From an uncultured bacterium (GTDB lineage: Bacteria; Vulcanimicrobiota; Xenobia; Xenobiales; Xenobiaceae), in contig CAKUDB010000006.1 in the NCBI GenBank assembly GCA_934644775.1, positions 46,174-110,173 on the forward strand: DNA of 64,000 nt, given 5' to 3'. Positions 35,758 to 45,202 of this stretch are shown here, in pieces. The notes under the pieces were generated by a model. It saw only the letters and a list, made by a program, of their open reading frames with translations, was not told the DNA's origin and did no database searches. The position numbers and the translations under genes are program-made. Numbering within the stretch: the first letter of the stretch is position 1; every line of letters begins with the position of its first letter.

Positions 35758-36258
35758 TTAAGGATATGAAGGCGGGCTGCCCACTTCAACAAAGGGGCGA
35801 AAGGTAACGGTATAACGATTATTGATAAATGTCTTTAGTAAATTAAGTTCGGATACAGAGGCCACAGTAATAGTGGTAGGCCCAGTTTGCTCGAGCGCAA
35901 CTTCGTCAAATTCTAATTTGCGTTTAAGGGGATCGAGTGGAATTATCTCCAATAAGTAAGCCGTAAGGGAACTATCTAGGGCACCATGTACGGTAGTTAT
36001 ATGGATAGATTCTCGTCGCGCCCAGTAGAGACAATCCCAAACAATAAGTAAACGGTTGAGCGCCCCTTCATGAGTAACCCAAAATAGCCTCTCTTGAGCC
36101 AGCCTAGCGGCATATTCTTCGTCTAGCTTGGCTTTAGTAAAACGCTCGATAACACCGCCGCGACAAAGTTTATCTAAAAGTTTTAAGTTGGACTTACCGT
36201 CAGGAGATACAAAAGTGCCACTTGCCATTTTTGGCTTAGCTAGCTGGGCCATAACCAT
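35758..36258 (-). CDS. Short DnaE-palm-like protein, catalytically dead
   Basis: A 166-residue protein with GGAGG five bases before its ATG. Residues 24-118 align to DnaE residues about 293-384 of the neighbour with one single-residue gap. Shared runs are 'LCR.G..ERF', 'RL..E', 'VWD..xW.R', 'SL.AYL', 'LDPLK' and a Phe further on. The substrate-binding 'GPGRGSAAGS' is replaced by 'TTVHGALDSS', and the catalytic PDIDTDF has no counterpart; the protein continues with an unrelated stretch of about 45 residues. It cannot polymerise. The intact frame and ribosome site argue for a maintained gene more than decay. It sits between proB (32 bases) and dnaE (42 bases). It may bind or regulate DnaE, the clamp or the helicase loader; that is inference. 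Confidence 0.75.
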   Translation of the reverse strand: MVMAQLAKPKMASGTFVSPDGKSNLKLLDKLCRGGVIERFTKAKLDEEYAARLAQERLFWVTHEGALNRLLIVWDCLYWARRESIHITTVHGALDSSLTAYLLEIIPLDPLKRKLEFDEVALEQTGPTTITVASVSELNLLKTFINNRYTVTFRPFVEVGSPPSYP

Positions 36259-36290
36259 CTTAGCCTCCCTTTGATATTATCTATTGATAA

Positions 36291-37406
36291 TTAACAAATA
36301 ATCAAATTATCACAGTGGATAACGTCGGCATAAGCCGTATGGCCCAAGATAGCTGCGATCTCGGCATTGGGACGGCCCAAAATTTGCTCTACTTCGGAGC
36401 GACTGTAGTTAGATAAACCGCGAGCAAAAGGTACATCTTCCCGGCCTTCTACTGTAATTGTCACCAAATCGCCGGCCTTAAAATCGCCTTGACAAGCTAA
36501 ACAACCTACGGCCAACAAACTGTTGCCCCCTTGAGCTAAAGCCTGGGCGGCTCCGCTGTCGACAATAATGCTGCCTTCAGCTCGAGCAGCCTCAGCCAAC
36601 CAGCGCTGTCTGCTATTAAGCCTACTTTCGTTACCTTCGAAGAGGGTGCCTAAAGGCTCGCCCTGGGCCAGGCGCAAAAGCACATTTTCTTCTTGGGCTG
36701 AAGCAATAACCATAGAGCCGCCGTAGCGCATAACCATCTTAGCGGCTCGCAATTTTGAAGCTAAGCCGCCAGTACCGCCTTTAGTAGTAGTACCTCGATC
36801 TAAGCTTTCAATTTCCGAATTGATCTCCGTAATTCGCTCAATCACATGCTCGTCTTTTCCTTCTCCAGCCAATATACCAGGTACAGAAGTTAAGTTGACT
36901 ACCACATCGGAATTAACTATAGAGCCCACCATAGCCGCCAAACTGTCGTTGTCGCCAAAGCGAATCTCTCCAGTAGAAACGGAATCGTTTTCGTTAATAA
37001 TAGGCAAGATACCGTAATCTAAAAGGGCGTTCAGAGTGTTGCGAGCATTGAGATAGCGATCGCGAGCGGCAATATCGTCGCGTGTCAGTAATACTTGGCC
37101 AACTTTAATGCCCAACATGGCAAATAAGTTTTTGTAGCTGTCCATAATTTCTACTTGGCCCATAGCGGCTAAAGCTTGCTTTAAGGGCAAATCGTCGCCG
37201 CAACCCTCTACTTGAAGCAATTCGCGCCCCATACCTATAGCGCCGGAACTTACCAAACAGACTTTACGCCCTTGCTCGCGTAAAGCTTGGATCTGGCGAG
37301 CCAAGCTCAACATAATTCGGCCATTTAAACGGCCATGGCCGTCTACACAAACTCTTGTGCCTACTTTTACTATCCAGATGGTGGCTTCTTGGAGAGTTTC
37401 ACGCAT
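36291..37406 (-). CDS. proB: Glutamate 5-kinase
   Basis: The first step of proline synthesis: phosphorylation of glutamate. The true start is the ATG at 37404-37406, with GAGGT upstream; the frame is open further upstream but unlike ProB. 371 residues. The amino-acid-kinase domain has 'VKVGTRV', 'SSGAIGMG', 'INENDSVST', 'FGDNDSLAAMV' and a late 'TTTKGGTGGLASKLRAA'. A PUA domain covers about 280-371 ('SIIVDSGAAQAL', 'RGLSNYSRSEVEQILG'). ProB is usually next to ProA; here proA is about 11 kb away on the other strand. Confidence 0.95.
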   Translation of the reverse strand: MRETLQEATIWIVKVGTRVCVDGHGRLNGRIMLSLARQIQALREQGRKVCLVSSGAIGMGRELLQVEGCGDDLPLKQALAAMGQVEIMDSYKNLFAMLGIKVGQVLLTRDDIAARDRYLNARNTLNALLDYGILPIINENDSVSTGEIRFGDNDSLAAMVGSIVNSDVVVNLTSVPGILAGEGKDEHVIERITEINSEIESLDRGTTTKGGTGGLASKLRAAKMVMRYGGSMVIASAQEENVLLRLAQGEPLGTLFEGNESRLNSRQRWLAEAARAEGSIIVDSGAAQALAQGGNSLLAVGCLACQGDFKAGDLVTITVEGREDVPFARGLSNYSRSEVEQILGRPNAEIAAILGHTAYADVIHCDNLIIC

Positions 37407-37434
37407 AATAGAGACCTCAAAAGATAAAGTAGTG

Positions 37435-39045
37435 CTATTTTTGTTTTGCCTGGGCGTCAGTCTGATTGATATTGCGAAGCAAAGCGCCCGCTTGAGGCAT
37501 ACCCATAAGCGAAGCTTCATTTAAAAGTTGCTTAGCTTGATCTACATCTTGATCGACGCCACGCCCTTCCAGATAGCAAGTGGCTAAAGCGAATAGAGCC
37601 GGCGGATATTTCATCTGGGCGGCCCTGGAGAGCCAGTGCATCTCTTGAGAGAGATCCTGTTTGACCCCCTTACCGTCTCTATAACAAGCTGCTAAGAGGA
37701 AAGCGGCTACTTCTGAGCCGTGCTCGGCCGCTTCGCTGAGCCAACGTACCCCTTCAGAAGCATTCTGGGCCACGCCGTCACCTTCTAAATAACAGACGCC
37801 CAGCTTAAATTGGGCTAAAGTCACCCCCGCTTGAGCGGCCAAAGTGTAATAATGGACAGCTTGCTGGGCATTTTTGGCCACCCCTTCACCGTTATGGTAG
37901 CATTGGGCTAAATTGAAGTGGGCTCCGGAGTAGCCACCCTCGGAAGCCAATTTATAGTAGCGCACCGCTTTAGTAGCGTCTTTAGGTACGCCCAAGCCAC
38001 GCTGATAGTAGGTGCCTACCGTACTGCAAGCGGCCGCATTGCCACTTTCGGCGCAGCGCAAATAATATTTCAAAGCTTGGCCATAATCTTGGGCTACGCC
38101 ATTGCCGCGCTCGTAACAATCGGCCAAAAAGTAGGCAGCTTTCATATCCCCTTGTTCGGCTGCCTTAAGGAACCAACGGGCCGATTCTTTGGCGTCGGCC
38201 CCCACTCCGTAGCCGCGACGATAGTAGATGCCCAAATTGGTTTGCGCTTTATCGAAGCCTTGCTCGGCCGCTTGGCGCAAATAGCGCACCGACTCAGAAG
38301 GAGAAGCTTTTACACCGGTGCCGTTAGCTAAGCATACTGAATATTCGTATTGGGCCTCAGCTAACCCCATTTGAGCGGCTTGGGCGTAGAGCTTAGCTGC
38401 TTCCTTATACTGGCCATTTTCAGTGCAACTAACGGCCCGAGCATAAATTTCATAGCCCGGCTGGGTGGCCAAATCGCGCCCTTCATGCCAAGCTTCCTTA
38501 GTTTTGACTACAGAGCCCAAAGTATTCTTAGTATCGTCGGCCGCAATCTTTTTTCTGGCTTCTTGGCTCAGCGAAGAGGCTACAGGGCTGTCTTGGCCCA
38601 TAACTTTAGGAGCTGAAGCCTTGCCCTTGCCTATGGCAGCTGGATAATTGGCAGCCTTAAAAGCGGCCTGGTGGATATTTTTTCGAGCCGGTTGGGCCGT
38701 CGGTTGGGCCTTATTTTCGAAGCTGCCAACTTTAGAAGCGGCCCCAGAAGCCTTTGCAAGTGCCGAAGGAGAAGGGGCTACCCCCGACGGGGAGCTACCA
38801 GAAGTGGTGGTGGAAGTCTTGTCCTTAGATGCAGAACCGGCTTTACTTACTTGGCTCTTACCTGTGGTGTGGGTACTATCTTTTTTTACCGTAGCCCCTT
38901 TAGACTCGACAGCGGGGGAAGCGACTACCCCCTGCCGACTTTCGCTTGGGGACGATTTTGGCGGCTGCTTGCCACAAGCCCCCAGAGAGACCATAAAAGC
39001 GCCACATCCTACCAGAACGATAAATTTTCGCCAATTAAGGGCCAT
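37435..39045 (-). CDS. Sel1-repeat lipoprotein
   Basis: 536 residues from the ATG at 39043-39045, chosen because GGAGG lies seven bases upstream (an earlier ATG would overlap the site). A lipoprotein signal 'FMVSLGAC' ends near residue 24, so the protein is anchored by a lipid. A Ser/Lys/Ala-rich linker runs to about residue 185. Eight or nine Sel1-like repeats of 36 residues follow, each with a block like 'CYERGNGVAQD' or 'YYRRGYGVGAD'. Sel1 proteins act as scaffolds, often at the cell surface. It is first in a tight series with proB (28 bases to the proB start). Confidence 0.85.
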   Translation of the reverse strand: MALNWRKFIVLVGCGAFMVSLGACGKQPPKSSPSESRQGVVASPAVESKGATVKKDSTHTTGKSQVSKAGSASKDKTSTTTSGSSPSGVAPSPSALAKASGAASKVGSFENKAQPTAQPARKNIHQAAFKAANYPAAIGKGKASAPKVMGQDSPVASSLSQEARKKIAADDTKNTLGSVVKTKEAWHEGRDLATQPGYEIYARAVSCTENGQYKEAAKLYAQAAQMGLAEAQYEYSVCLANGTGVKASPSESVRYLRQAAEQGFDKAQTNLGIYYRRGYGVGADAKESARWFLKAAEQGDMKAAYFLADCYERGNGVAQDYGQALKYYLRCAESGNAAACSTVGTYYQRGLGVPKDATKAVRYYKLASEGGYSGAHFNLAQCYHNGEGVAKNAQQAVHYYTLAAQAGVTLAQFKLGVCYLEGDGVAQNASEGVRWLSEAAEHGSEVAAFLLAACYRDGKGVKQDLSQEMHWLSRAAQMKYPPALFALATCYLEGRGVDQDVDQAKQLLNEASLMGMPQAGALLRNINQTDAQAKQK

Positions 39046-39171
39046 GATTATTCCTCCCATAGTTTCCTGGCCGAACTAAAAAACTGGCTAATCAGCCGAA
39101 AACTAACCTCCCTCACTTTAGGCAGGGCCATTTTAGCTCCTGCCTTAGAGTTGCTAGCCACTAGTGATTAT

Positions 39172-40392
39172 TTAAGCCGCCTCTCCTTTTTCGGCTAATT
39201 CCACAGCGGCCGTAAAGAGCACGTCTGTAGAAGAGTTGAGGGCCGTCTCGCAAGAATCTTGAATTACGCCAATAACAAAACCTACTCCCACAACCTGCAT
39301 AGCCACATCAATGGGGATACCGAACAAATTACAAGCTAAAGGGATCAGCAAAAGAGAGCCTCCGGCTACACCGGAAGTCCCACAAGCGCTGATTGTGGCA
39401 ATAACACAAAGCATCAAGGCAGTGGCTAGACCTACATGGAGTCCCAAAGTGTTGGCGGCAGCTAAAGTTAAAATAGCGATCGTACAAGCCGCACCGCTCA
39501 TATTGATAATAGCTCCTAGGGGAATAGAGACTGAATAAGTGGCTTCATCTAATTTTAGCTCTTCGCAAAGATCCATATTTACAGGGATATTGGCCGCCGA
39601 ACTGCGAGTAAAGAAAGCCGGTATACCACTTTGGCAAAGACATTTCCATACTAAAGGATAAGGATTGCGCCCCAATTTAATCCAGACGATCAGCGGATTG
39701 GTAATTAAAGCCACAACGGCCATAGCGCCAACTAAAACAGCGATTAAACGGCCATAAACTAACAGAGCTTGTAAACCACTTTCGGCAATAGCGCTAAAGA
39801 CTAAGCCCATAACGCCGAAAGGAGCGCATTCTATAACGTAGCTAATTACTTTACTTAAAGCTTCAGATATCTCAGTAATAGTCTTTTTGGTCGATTCTGA
39901 AGCAGCTCTCAAGGCTAATCCCATTAGCACAGCCCAGCAAAGGATCCCCAAATAGTTGGCTTCGGCAATAGATTTTATAGGATTATCTACCAAAGTTATC
40001 AACATACTCCCCAAAATTTCGCTGATATTTTGGGGAGGGATAATATCTTTATCGTAACTTCCCAGCACCAACGTAGGATGGAAAAGATAATCAAAGCCTA
40101 CAGAAACGCCGCCGGCCAAAAGCATACCTACAATATAAAGGACGACGACCTTGCCGACATTGTTCTTCATGGCACCGTTATGCTGAGCCAAAGAAGCAGC
40201 TACCAGCCCAAAGACTAAGATCGGAGCCAATCCTTTAAGGGCTCCGACAAACATTTTCCCCAAATAAGCTACAGCTGTGGCCTGGGGACAGACTAGAGCT
40301 AAAACTATGCCTATACATAGACCTATAATAATTCTGACAACTAAGCTGAGTTGGCAAAACTTAGTCCAAGCCGAATGGAGGTGCTTCAACAT
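39172..40392 (-). CDS. sstT: Sodium:serine/threonine symporter (SstT type)
   Basis: A sodium-coupled amino acid importer of the DAACS family, 406 residues, about eight membrane segments. 'LGKMFVGALKGLAPILVFGL' and the late 'ISACGTSGVAGGSLLLIPLA' follow SstT more closely than GltP. The substrate region 'TRSSAANIPVNMDLCEEL' is typical. Substrate specificity is inferred from overall similarity. It is 111 bases upstream of the Sel1 gene and may be a separate unit. Confidence 0.88.
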   Translation of the reverse strand: MLKHLHSAWTKFCQLSLVVRIIIGLCIGIVLALVCPQATAVAYLGKMFVGALKGLAPILVFGLVAASLAQHNGAMKNNVGKVVVLYIVGMLLAGGVSVGFDYLFHPTLVLGSYDKDIIPPQNISEILGSMLITLVDNPIKSIAEANYLGILCWAVLMGLALRAASESTKKTITEISEALSKVISYVIECAPFGVMGLVFSAIAESGLQALLVYGRLIAVLVGAMAVVALITNPLIVWIKLGRNPYPLVWKCLCQSGIPAFFTRSSAANIPVNMDLCEELKLDEATYSVSIPLGAIINMSGAACTIAILTLAAANTLGLHVGLATALMLCVIATISACGTSGVAGGSLLLIPLACNLFGIPIDVAMQVVGVGFVIGVIQDSCETALNSSTDVLFTAAVELAEKGEAA

Positions 40393-40588
40393 ATTTTCTT
40401 AACCTTTCTCTACAATTCTGGTAAAAATTGGCTTTTTGAAGCTGTCCGCCTGCTATTTAGTTTTTTTTGCCGCCAAAATAGCTGTTTTTTTTGAAAAAAG
40501 GCCTAAAAGGTTTTTCTTGGGGAAATTTGAAGTAGAACGGAGTTTTATTTTGGCCGTTTCCCGCCATTTTTCCAACTGAAGGATTTAT

Positions 40589-41377
40589 ATGAGTACAACT
40601 ATTTTGGGTAAATTGCTCAAAAAGCTTCGCGTAGAACATAGCGAGACTATCAATGATATGGCCAAAAAGCTAGAAATAACGCCGTCTTATTTATCTTCTA
40701 TCGGCGTAGGCAAACGCTCCTTACCGGCCAAACAGTTGGAGCTTATAAAAAAGCACTACCATCCTACTCGCAAGCTTTTGCGCCAGCTTTTTTGGGCGGC
40801 CGAATTTTCTAAGTTGGGCGTAAAGATCAACTATGCTAAATTGAACGAAGCCCAACGCCAATTAGCGGCAGTTTTTGCTCGCCACGCTGCCAAATTGGAT
40901 ATTCAAGCTATTGCTCAATGTTATCAAGCCTTGGGTATTCCTATCCAAGAGTTGCGCAATTGGTGCGCCTTGCTTAAGCAAAACCAAGGTTTTTACAAGC
41001 CTTTTCAGCATATTTTAGAATATATCCAAAATGAGCGTCACCGCCAAAAACAACAAGAATTGCTTTTGCAACAAGCTCGTTTAGATTCGTCTCAGGCTGC
41101 CAAAACAAAAATGGACGCCCTCTTGGAACAGGTCAAAATTTTGCAAGAAGCTATGCCAGACAATGCCAACTTGCAAGCTTTGGTCACCAACTTAAAGAAC
41201 TCGCTGCAAAATTTAAGTTTGGAGATCATCTCCTTAAGCGCTTTATTAAATTGCCAAGAGGCCGCCCAAACAGCCACCAGCCAAACAACTGCCACCGCAG
41301 CCTCTGAATCAAAAACTACTGACGAAGGCGACGAACTTTACGACACCGGCCCAGGCCAAGAATTGCTCGATTTTTAG
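40589..41377 (+). CDS. XRE-type DNA-binding protein with a coiled-coil tail
   Basis: 262 residues. Residues 5-58 are a Cro/C1 helix-turn-helix: 'LGKLLKKLRVEHSETINDMA' with 'LEITPSYLSSIGVGKRSLPA'. Residues 60-130 are helical, 135-230 are Gln/Leu-rich coiled coil, and the tail is Thr/Ala-rich and acidic. GAAGGA precedes the ATG. It lies convergent to ppdK and divergent from sstT, so it might act on sstT; there is no direct evidence. No ligand or toxin domain is visible. Confidence 0.75.
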   Translation: MSTTILGKLLKKLRVEHSETINDMAKKLEITPSYLSSIGVGKRSLPAKQLELIKKHYHPTRKLLRQLFWAAEFSKLGVKINYAKLNEAQRQLAAVFARHAAKLDIQAIAQCYQALGIPIQELRNWCALLKQNQGFYKPFQHILEYIQNERHRQKQQELLLQQARLDSSQAAKTKMDALLEQVKILQEAMPDNANLQALVTNLKNSLQNLSLEIISLSALLNCQEAAQTATSQTTATAASESKTTDEGDELYDTGPGQELLDF

Positions 41378-41407
41378 CACCAATTTTGTACTAAACGAAT
41401 ATAAATC

Positions 41408-41440
41408 CCCGCCTTTCCCCTATTTTTAAGGAGAGGCGGG
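41408..41440 (+). terminator. Hairpin after the XRE gene
   Basis: CCCGCCTTTCC/GGAGAGGCGGG pair with one mismatch around a 11-base loop; the following AATTTAGTTTT is only moderately T-rich. It lies upstream of a stronger terminator. Confidence 0.4.
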
Positions 41441-41464
41441 AATTTAGTTTTAAGCCTAATATAG

Positions 41465-41507
41465 AGAAGCCCCCAACTACTGGAAAGTAATTGGGGGCTT
41501 CTTCTTT
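41465..41507 (+). terminator. Terminator between the convergent XRE and ppdK genes
   Basis: A perfect 12-bp stem (arms 41465-41476 and 41491-41502) rich in C/G is followed by TCTTT on the plus strand. It probably also limits read-through from ppdK. Confidence 0.7.
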
Positions 41508-41586
41508 ACCCTAGGGGGCTCTCCAGCTCGAGCTTACAAGCCTGGGCCGGAGAGTGGAAAAATGCAACCTAGTTGCAAGTTAAAGC

Positions 41587-44496
41587 CTAGCGAATGTCAG
41601 CAGTAGCGCCTTCACCGTTGCGTTTTTCGCGAACGGCAGCCTGAGCGGCGGCCAAACGAGCGATAGGCACACGGTAAGGAGAGCAAGATACGTAAGTGAG
41701 GCCAATTTCGTGGCAGAAAGCGACGGAAGAAGGCTCGCCGCCGTGCTCACCACAAATACCGATCTCCATATCTTCACCGCGAGTAGCGCGGCCTTCTTTG
41801 ACGGCCATCTTCATTAAGCGGCCCACACCAACCTGATCCAATACCTGGAAAGGATCGGCCTTTAAGATGTGCTGATCTAAGTAGATAGGCACGAAGGTCT
41901 TGGCGGCGTCGTCACGGGAGTAACCGAAGGTGGTCTGGGAGAGGTCGTTAGTACCGAAGCTGAAGAACTCGGCTTCAGTAGCAATATCACCAGCGGTCAG
42001 AGCGGCTCTGGGGATCTCGACCATGGTACCGACTTTGTACTTCACAGTTACGCCAGTTTCGGCCATAACTTTCTCGGCCATTTCCGTTACCATCTTGCGG
42101 TTCCAGCGCATCTCTTCGACAGTACCTACACCGGGGATCATAATCTCGGGCTTAGCGTCAATACCGGCTTTAACCAAACCGCAAGCAGCTTCCATAATAC
42201 CGCGGACCTGCATCTTGACGATTTCGGGGAAGACGATACCTAAACGGCAGACGCGCAAACCGAGCATGGGGTTGCACTCGCTCATCTTTTCGACGCGAGC
42301 TAAAAGGGCTACCAAGCTATCCAAGGTGACGTCGGCACCGCGTTTAGCACGGATTTCGGCCAAAGCAGCTTCGTAAGCTTTCTCGTCGACTTCTTTAAGA
42401 GTTCTCAGACGAACGACATCTTCGAAGAGAGGGCCGTGCTTAGGAAGGAACTCATGTAAAGGCGGGTCGATTAAGCGGATAATAGTCCAGCAGCCCTGCA
42501 TAGCTTCCAAAATGCCACGGAAGTCGCCACGCTGGAACTCGAGCAATTTGGCCAAAAGCTCTTGGTAACGGTTCCAAATAGGCATATGCTTCTTGTCGAA
42601 CTCGGCCAACTTGGCTTCCAAAGCTTCTTTGTGGCGGCCAGTAGCTTCAGCAAACTCTTTGACGATAGCCTGACGGGCGCGGTTGCCATTTTCGGCGTCA
42701 CCAGCGATCAAGATCATATCCTGTACGTAAGGCAAACGCTCAGTTTCCATGAACATATGCTCGGTACGGCACAGACCGATACCTACAGCACCGAAAGCTC
42801 TGGCTCTAGCAGCGTCTTTGGGATTGTCAGCGTTGGCATAAACTCTCAAGCGCTTAACTTCGTCAGCCCAACCTAAGAGCTCTTTGGTCTCGGGAGTAAG
42901 GTCTTTGGGCTCTTCCAAAGGAAGTTCGCCAAGCATAACCTCACCAGTAGAACCGTCGATAGTGAGGAAATCGCCATCTTTGAAGGACTTATCGCCTACG
43001 GTAACGGTCTTATTCTCGATATCGATATGTAAAGCTTCGCAACCTACTACGCAAGGGATACCCCAACCGCGAGCTACCAAAGCGGCGTGAGATGAAGGGC
43101 CGCCAGTGGAAGTGAGGATACCCTTAGCCACCAACATACCGGCAGCGTCTTCAGGAGTAGTGTCGATACGAACCAAAATAACCGGGGTTTCGCCGTGGAG
43201 GCGGACAGCTTCATTCTTGTCAAAGACTACGCGACCGCAAGCGGCACCGGGAGAAGCAGCTGTACCTTTAGCTAACATGCTGCCATCGGCTTGAGCCTGC
43301 TTCTTCACCTTATCGGGAATGAAGGGGTGGAGTAAGCGATCGAGCTGCTCGGGAGCTACGCGCATAACGGCTTCTTCTTTGGTGATAAGACCTTCGTGAA
43401 CCATGTCGACGGCGATCTTGACGGCGGCGGCAGCGGTTCTCTTACCGTTACGGGTTTGCAACATGAACAAACGACCCTTTTCAATGGTAAATTCCATATC
43501 CTGGAGGTCTTTGTAGTGCAACTCTAAGTTGTTGGCGATGTCGGCGAGAGCTTTGTAACTCTCAGGCATAATTCTCTTGAGCTCGTCAATAGGAGAGACT
43601 TTGCGAATACCGGCCACTACGTCTTCGCCCTGAGCATTTAAGAGGAAGTCTCCGACCAAACCCTTGGTACCATCGTTGTAGTCGCGGCTGAAAGCTACGC
43701 CAGTACCGGAATTTTCGCCCATGTTACCAAAGCACATAGCCTGTACGTTTACGGCGGTGCCTAAGTTGTGGGGGATCTTCTCGTGGTTGCGGTAGATGAT
43801 AGCGCGCTCGTTCATCCAAGAACGGAATACGGCCAATACGGCTTCTTTAAGCTGCTGGTGGACGTCCTGGGGGAAATCGAAGCCCTTCTCTTCTTTAAAG
43901 AGTTTCTTATAGAGTTCTACAACTTCTTTCAAAGCGGCAGCGGAAAGTTTAGAATCTTCTTTTACGCCTTCGGCGTCTTTCTTGGCGCGCAGAATCTTCT
44001 CAAATTCGGACTTGGGAAGATCCATTACTACGTCGGAGAACATCATAATAAAACGACGATAAGCGTCATAAGCGAAACGCTCGTCGTTAGATTGCTCGGC
44101 CAAACCTTTTACGGTTTCGTCGTTGAGACCGAGGTTGAGGATGGTGTCCATCATACCGGGCATAGAGAATTTGGCACCAGAGCGAACGGAGACCAAGAGG
44201 GGGTTCTTGGGGCAACCGAAGCCTTTGTCCATCTTCTTAGCCAGAGTGGCCATTTGCTCTTCAATTTCTTGATCTAAGCCGGGAGGCATAATTTTGCCCA
44301 GCTCATAGTACATATTGCAAACTTCAGTCGTTACAGTAAAGCCGGGAGGTACGGGGATTTCCATACGGGTCATCTCAGCCAGGTTGGCGCCTTTGCCGCC
44401 CAAAATGGCGCGCATTTCAGCGTTGCCTTCTTCGAATTGGTAAGTAGCTTTCTCATTGGTCAGCTTTTTACGCCAACTTTCACAACTACAAGTCAT
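41587..44496 (-). CDS. ppdK: Pyruvate, phosphate dikinase
   Basis: Interconverts pyruvate + ATP + Pi and PEP + AMP + PPi, a route often used for PPi-saving glycolysis in anaerobes. 969 residues against the usual 875. The order is an ATP-grasp domain ('EEGNAEMRAILGGKGANLAE', 'GMMDTILNLGLND'), a phosphohistidine domain ('GGPSSHAALVARGWGIPCVV') and a PEP/pyruvate barrel with the catalytic Cys in 'ICGEHGGEPSS'. The added length is mainly two inserts in the barrel: about 50 residues after 'YVQDMILIAGD' and about 30 before 'MLGLRVCRLG'. The ATG follows GGAAGG. Confidence 0.96.
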   Translation of the reverse strand: MTCSCESWRKKLTNEKATYQFEEGNAEMRAILGGKGANLAEMTRMEIPVPPGFTVTTEVCNMYYELGKIMPPGLDQEIEEQMATLAKKMDKGFGCPKNPLLVSVRSGAKFSMPGMMDTILNLGLNDETVKGLAEQSNDERFAYDAYRRFIMMFSDVVMDLPKSEFEKILRAKKDAEGVKEDSKLSAAALKEVVELYKKLFKEEKGFDFPQDVHQQLKEAVLAVFRSWMNERAIIYRNHEKIPHNLGTAVNVQAMCFGNMGENSGTGVAFSRDYNDGTKGLVGDFLLNAQGEDVVAGIRKVSPIDELKRIMPESYKALADIANNLELHYKDLQDMEFTIEKGRLFMLQTRNGKRTAAAAVKIAVDMVHEGLITKEEAVMRVAPEQLDRLLHPFIPDKVKKQAQADGSMLAKGTAASPGAACGRVVFDKNEAVRLHGETPVILVRIDTTPEDAAGMLVAKGILTSTGGPSSHAALVARGWGIPCVVGCEALHIDIENKTVTVGDKSFKDGDFLTIDGSTGEVMLGELPLEEPKDLTPETKELLGWADEVKRLRVYANADNPKDAARARAFGAVGIGLCRTEHMFMETERLPYVQDMILIAGDAENGNRARQAIVKEFAEATGRHKEALEAKLAEFDKKHMPIWNRYQELLAKLLEFQRGDFRGILEAMQGCWTIIRLIDPPLHEFLPKHGPLFEDVVRLRTLKEVDEKAYEAALAEIRAKRGADVTLDSLVALLARVEKMSECNPMLGLRVCRLGIVFPEIVKMQVRGIMEAACGLVKAGIDAKPEIMIPGVGTVEEMRWNRKMVTEMAEKVMAETGVTVKYKVGTMVEIPRAALTAGDIATEAEFFSFGTNDLSQTTFGYSRDDAAKTFVPIYLDQHILKADPFQVLDQVGVGRLMKMAVKEGRATRGEDMEIGICGEHGGEPSSVAFCHEIGLTYVSCSPYRVPIARLAAAQAAVREKRNGEGATADIR

Positions 44497-44707
44497 TTAT
44501 TGCCTTTCCCTTCCAACGCCGCAGCCGGGATAATTCCCACTGCATGCGGTTTGTGTTTTTAGTAATCTTACGTTTTCAGTTACTACCTACAAAGGTTTTA
44601 AACCGAAAACTAAGCGAGGACATCAAAAATAGATCGACGCTTCGCTTCTCCCAAATTTTCTTCCCCCACTACTATTGTTAGGGCCGATTTAATCGCCCTG
44701 CACTTTT

Positions 44708-45202
44708 TTATACGCTCCTCTGGGCTAGAGCTAGCATCTCTTCAGCACTAGCTTGGAGCATAGTGTACGATTTCCAGTTTAGGTGCATAGCCTTGTTAAG
44801 CATCTTGGTTCCGCTCTCAGCAGCTTGAAGAGCTAAGGTGCGAGCAGAAATATCGTCATTTCCAGCATACTGTTTGACTAGATCTAGAGCCCTAAGTAAG
44901 CTTTCCAGTCCCATACGACCGATACTCAATTCTTCACTTATTTCGGCCCGGACATCTTCAGGGACGTCCATAGTCCGCACCTCGGATAACCGAGAATTGT
45001 AGAAGCTAGTACGCTCTCCGATCCGTTTTTCCAGCTCGTCAAAAGACAACTTCCCATCTTCCCAATCGGCTATCAATTCAGTTACTTCCAACAGGGGACC
45101 GTTCTGATAAGGAGGGAGGGCAGTTCTGGAAGGCAGAGGAGCTTGGCAATGCTCACAAACATCTGTAGAATCAGTAATTTTACCACAAGCTACGCACAAC
45201 AT
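44708..45202 (-). CDS. Zinc-ribbon protein, paralogue 1
   Basis: 164 residues. A zinc ribbon at 3-19 ('CVACGKITDSTDVCEHC') is followed by about 140 helical residues. It aligns along the helical part with the gene at 58127: 'DWEDGKLSFDELEKRI' against 'VSSGEWTIEEFAHFL', and 'MDVPEDVRAEISEEL' against 'IDIPEEAAADFKEEL', then 'LNKAMHLNWKSY' against 'INEAMRINRENR'. Function unknown. Cytosolic; no membrane segment. Confidence 0.7.
   Translation of the reverse strand: MLCVACGKITDSTDVCEHCQAPLPSRTALPPYQNGPLLEVTELIADWEDGKLSFDELEKRIGERTSFYNSRLSEVRTMDVPEDVRAEISEELSIGRMGLESLLRALDLVKQYAGNDDISARTLALQAAESGTKMLNKAMHLNWKSYTMLQASAEEMLALAQRSV

Noticed and set aside
35758..36258. The DnaE-like ORF as a frameshifted 5' piece of dnaE
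   Set aside because: The adjacent dnaE is complete and contains its own copy of the same segment, so this is an additional copy and not a broken part.
40457..40639. 60-codon minus-strand ORF between sstT and the XRE gene
   Set aside because: It overlaps the start of the XRE gene, is dominated by Lys/Phe from A/T runs and has no ribosome site.
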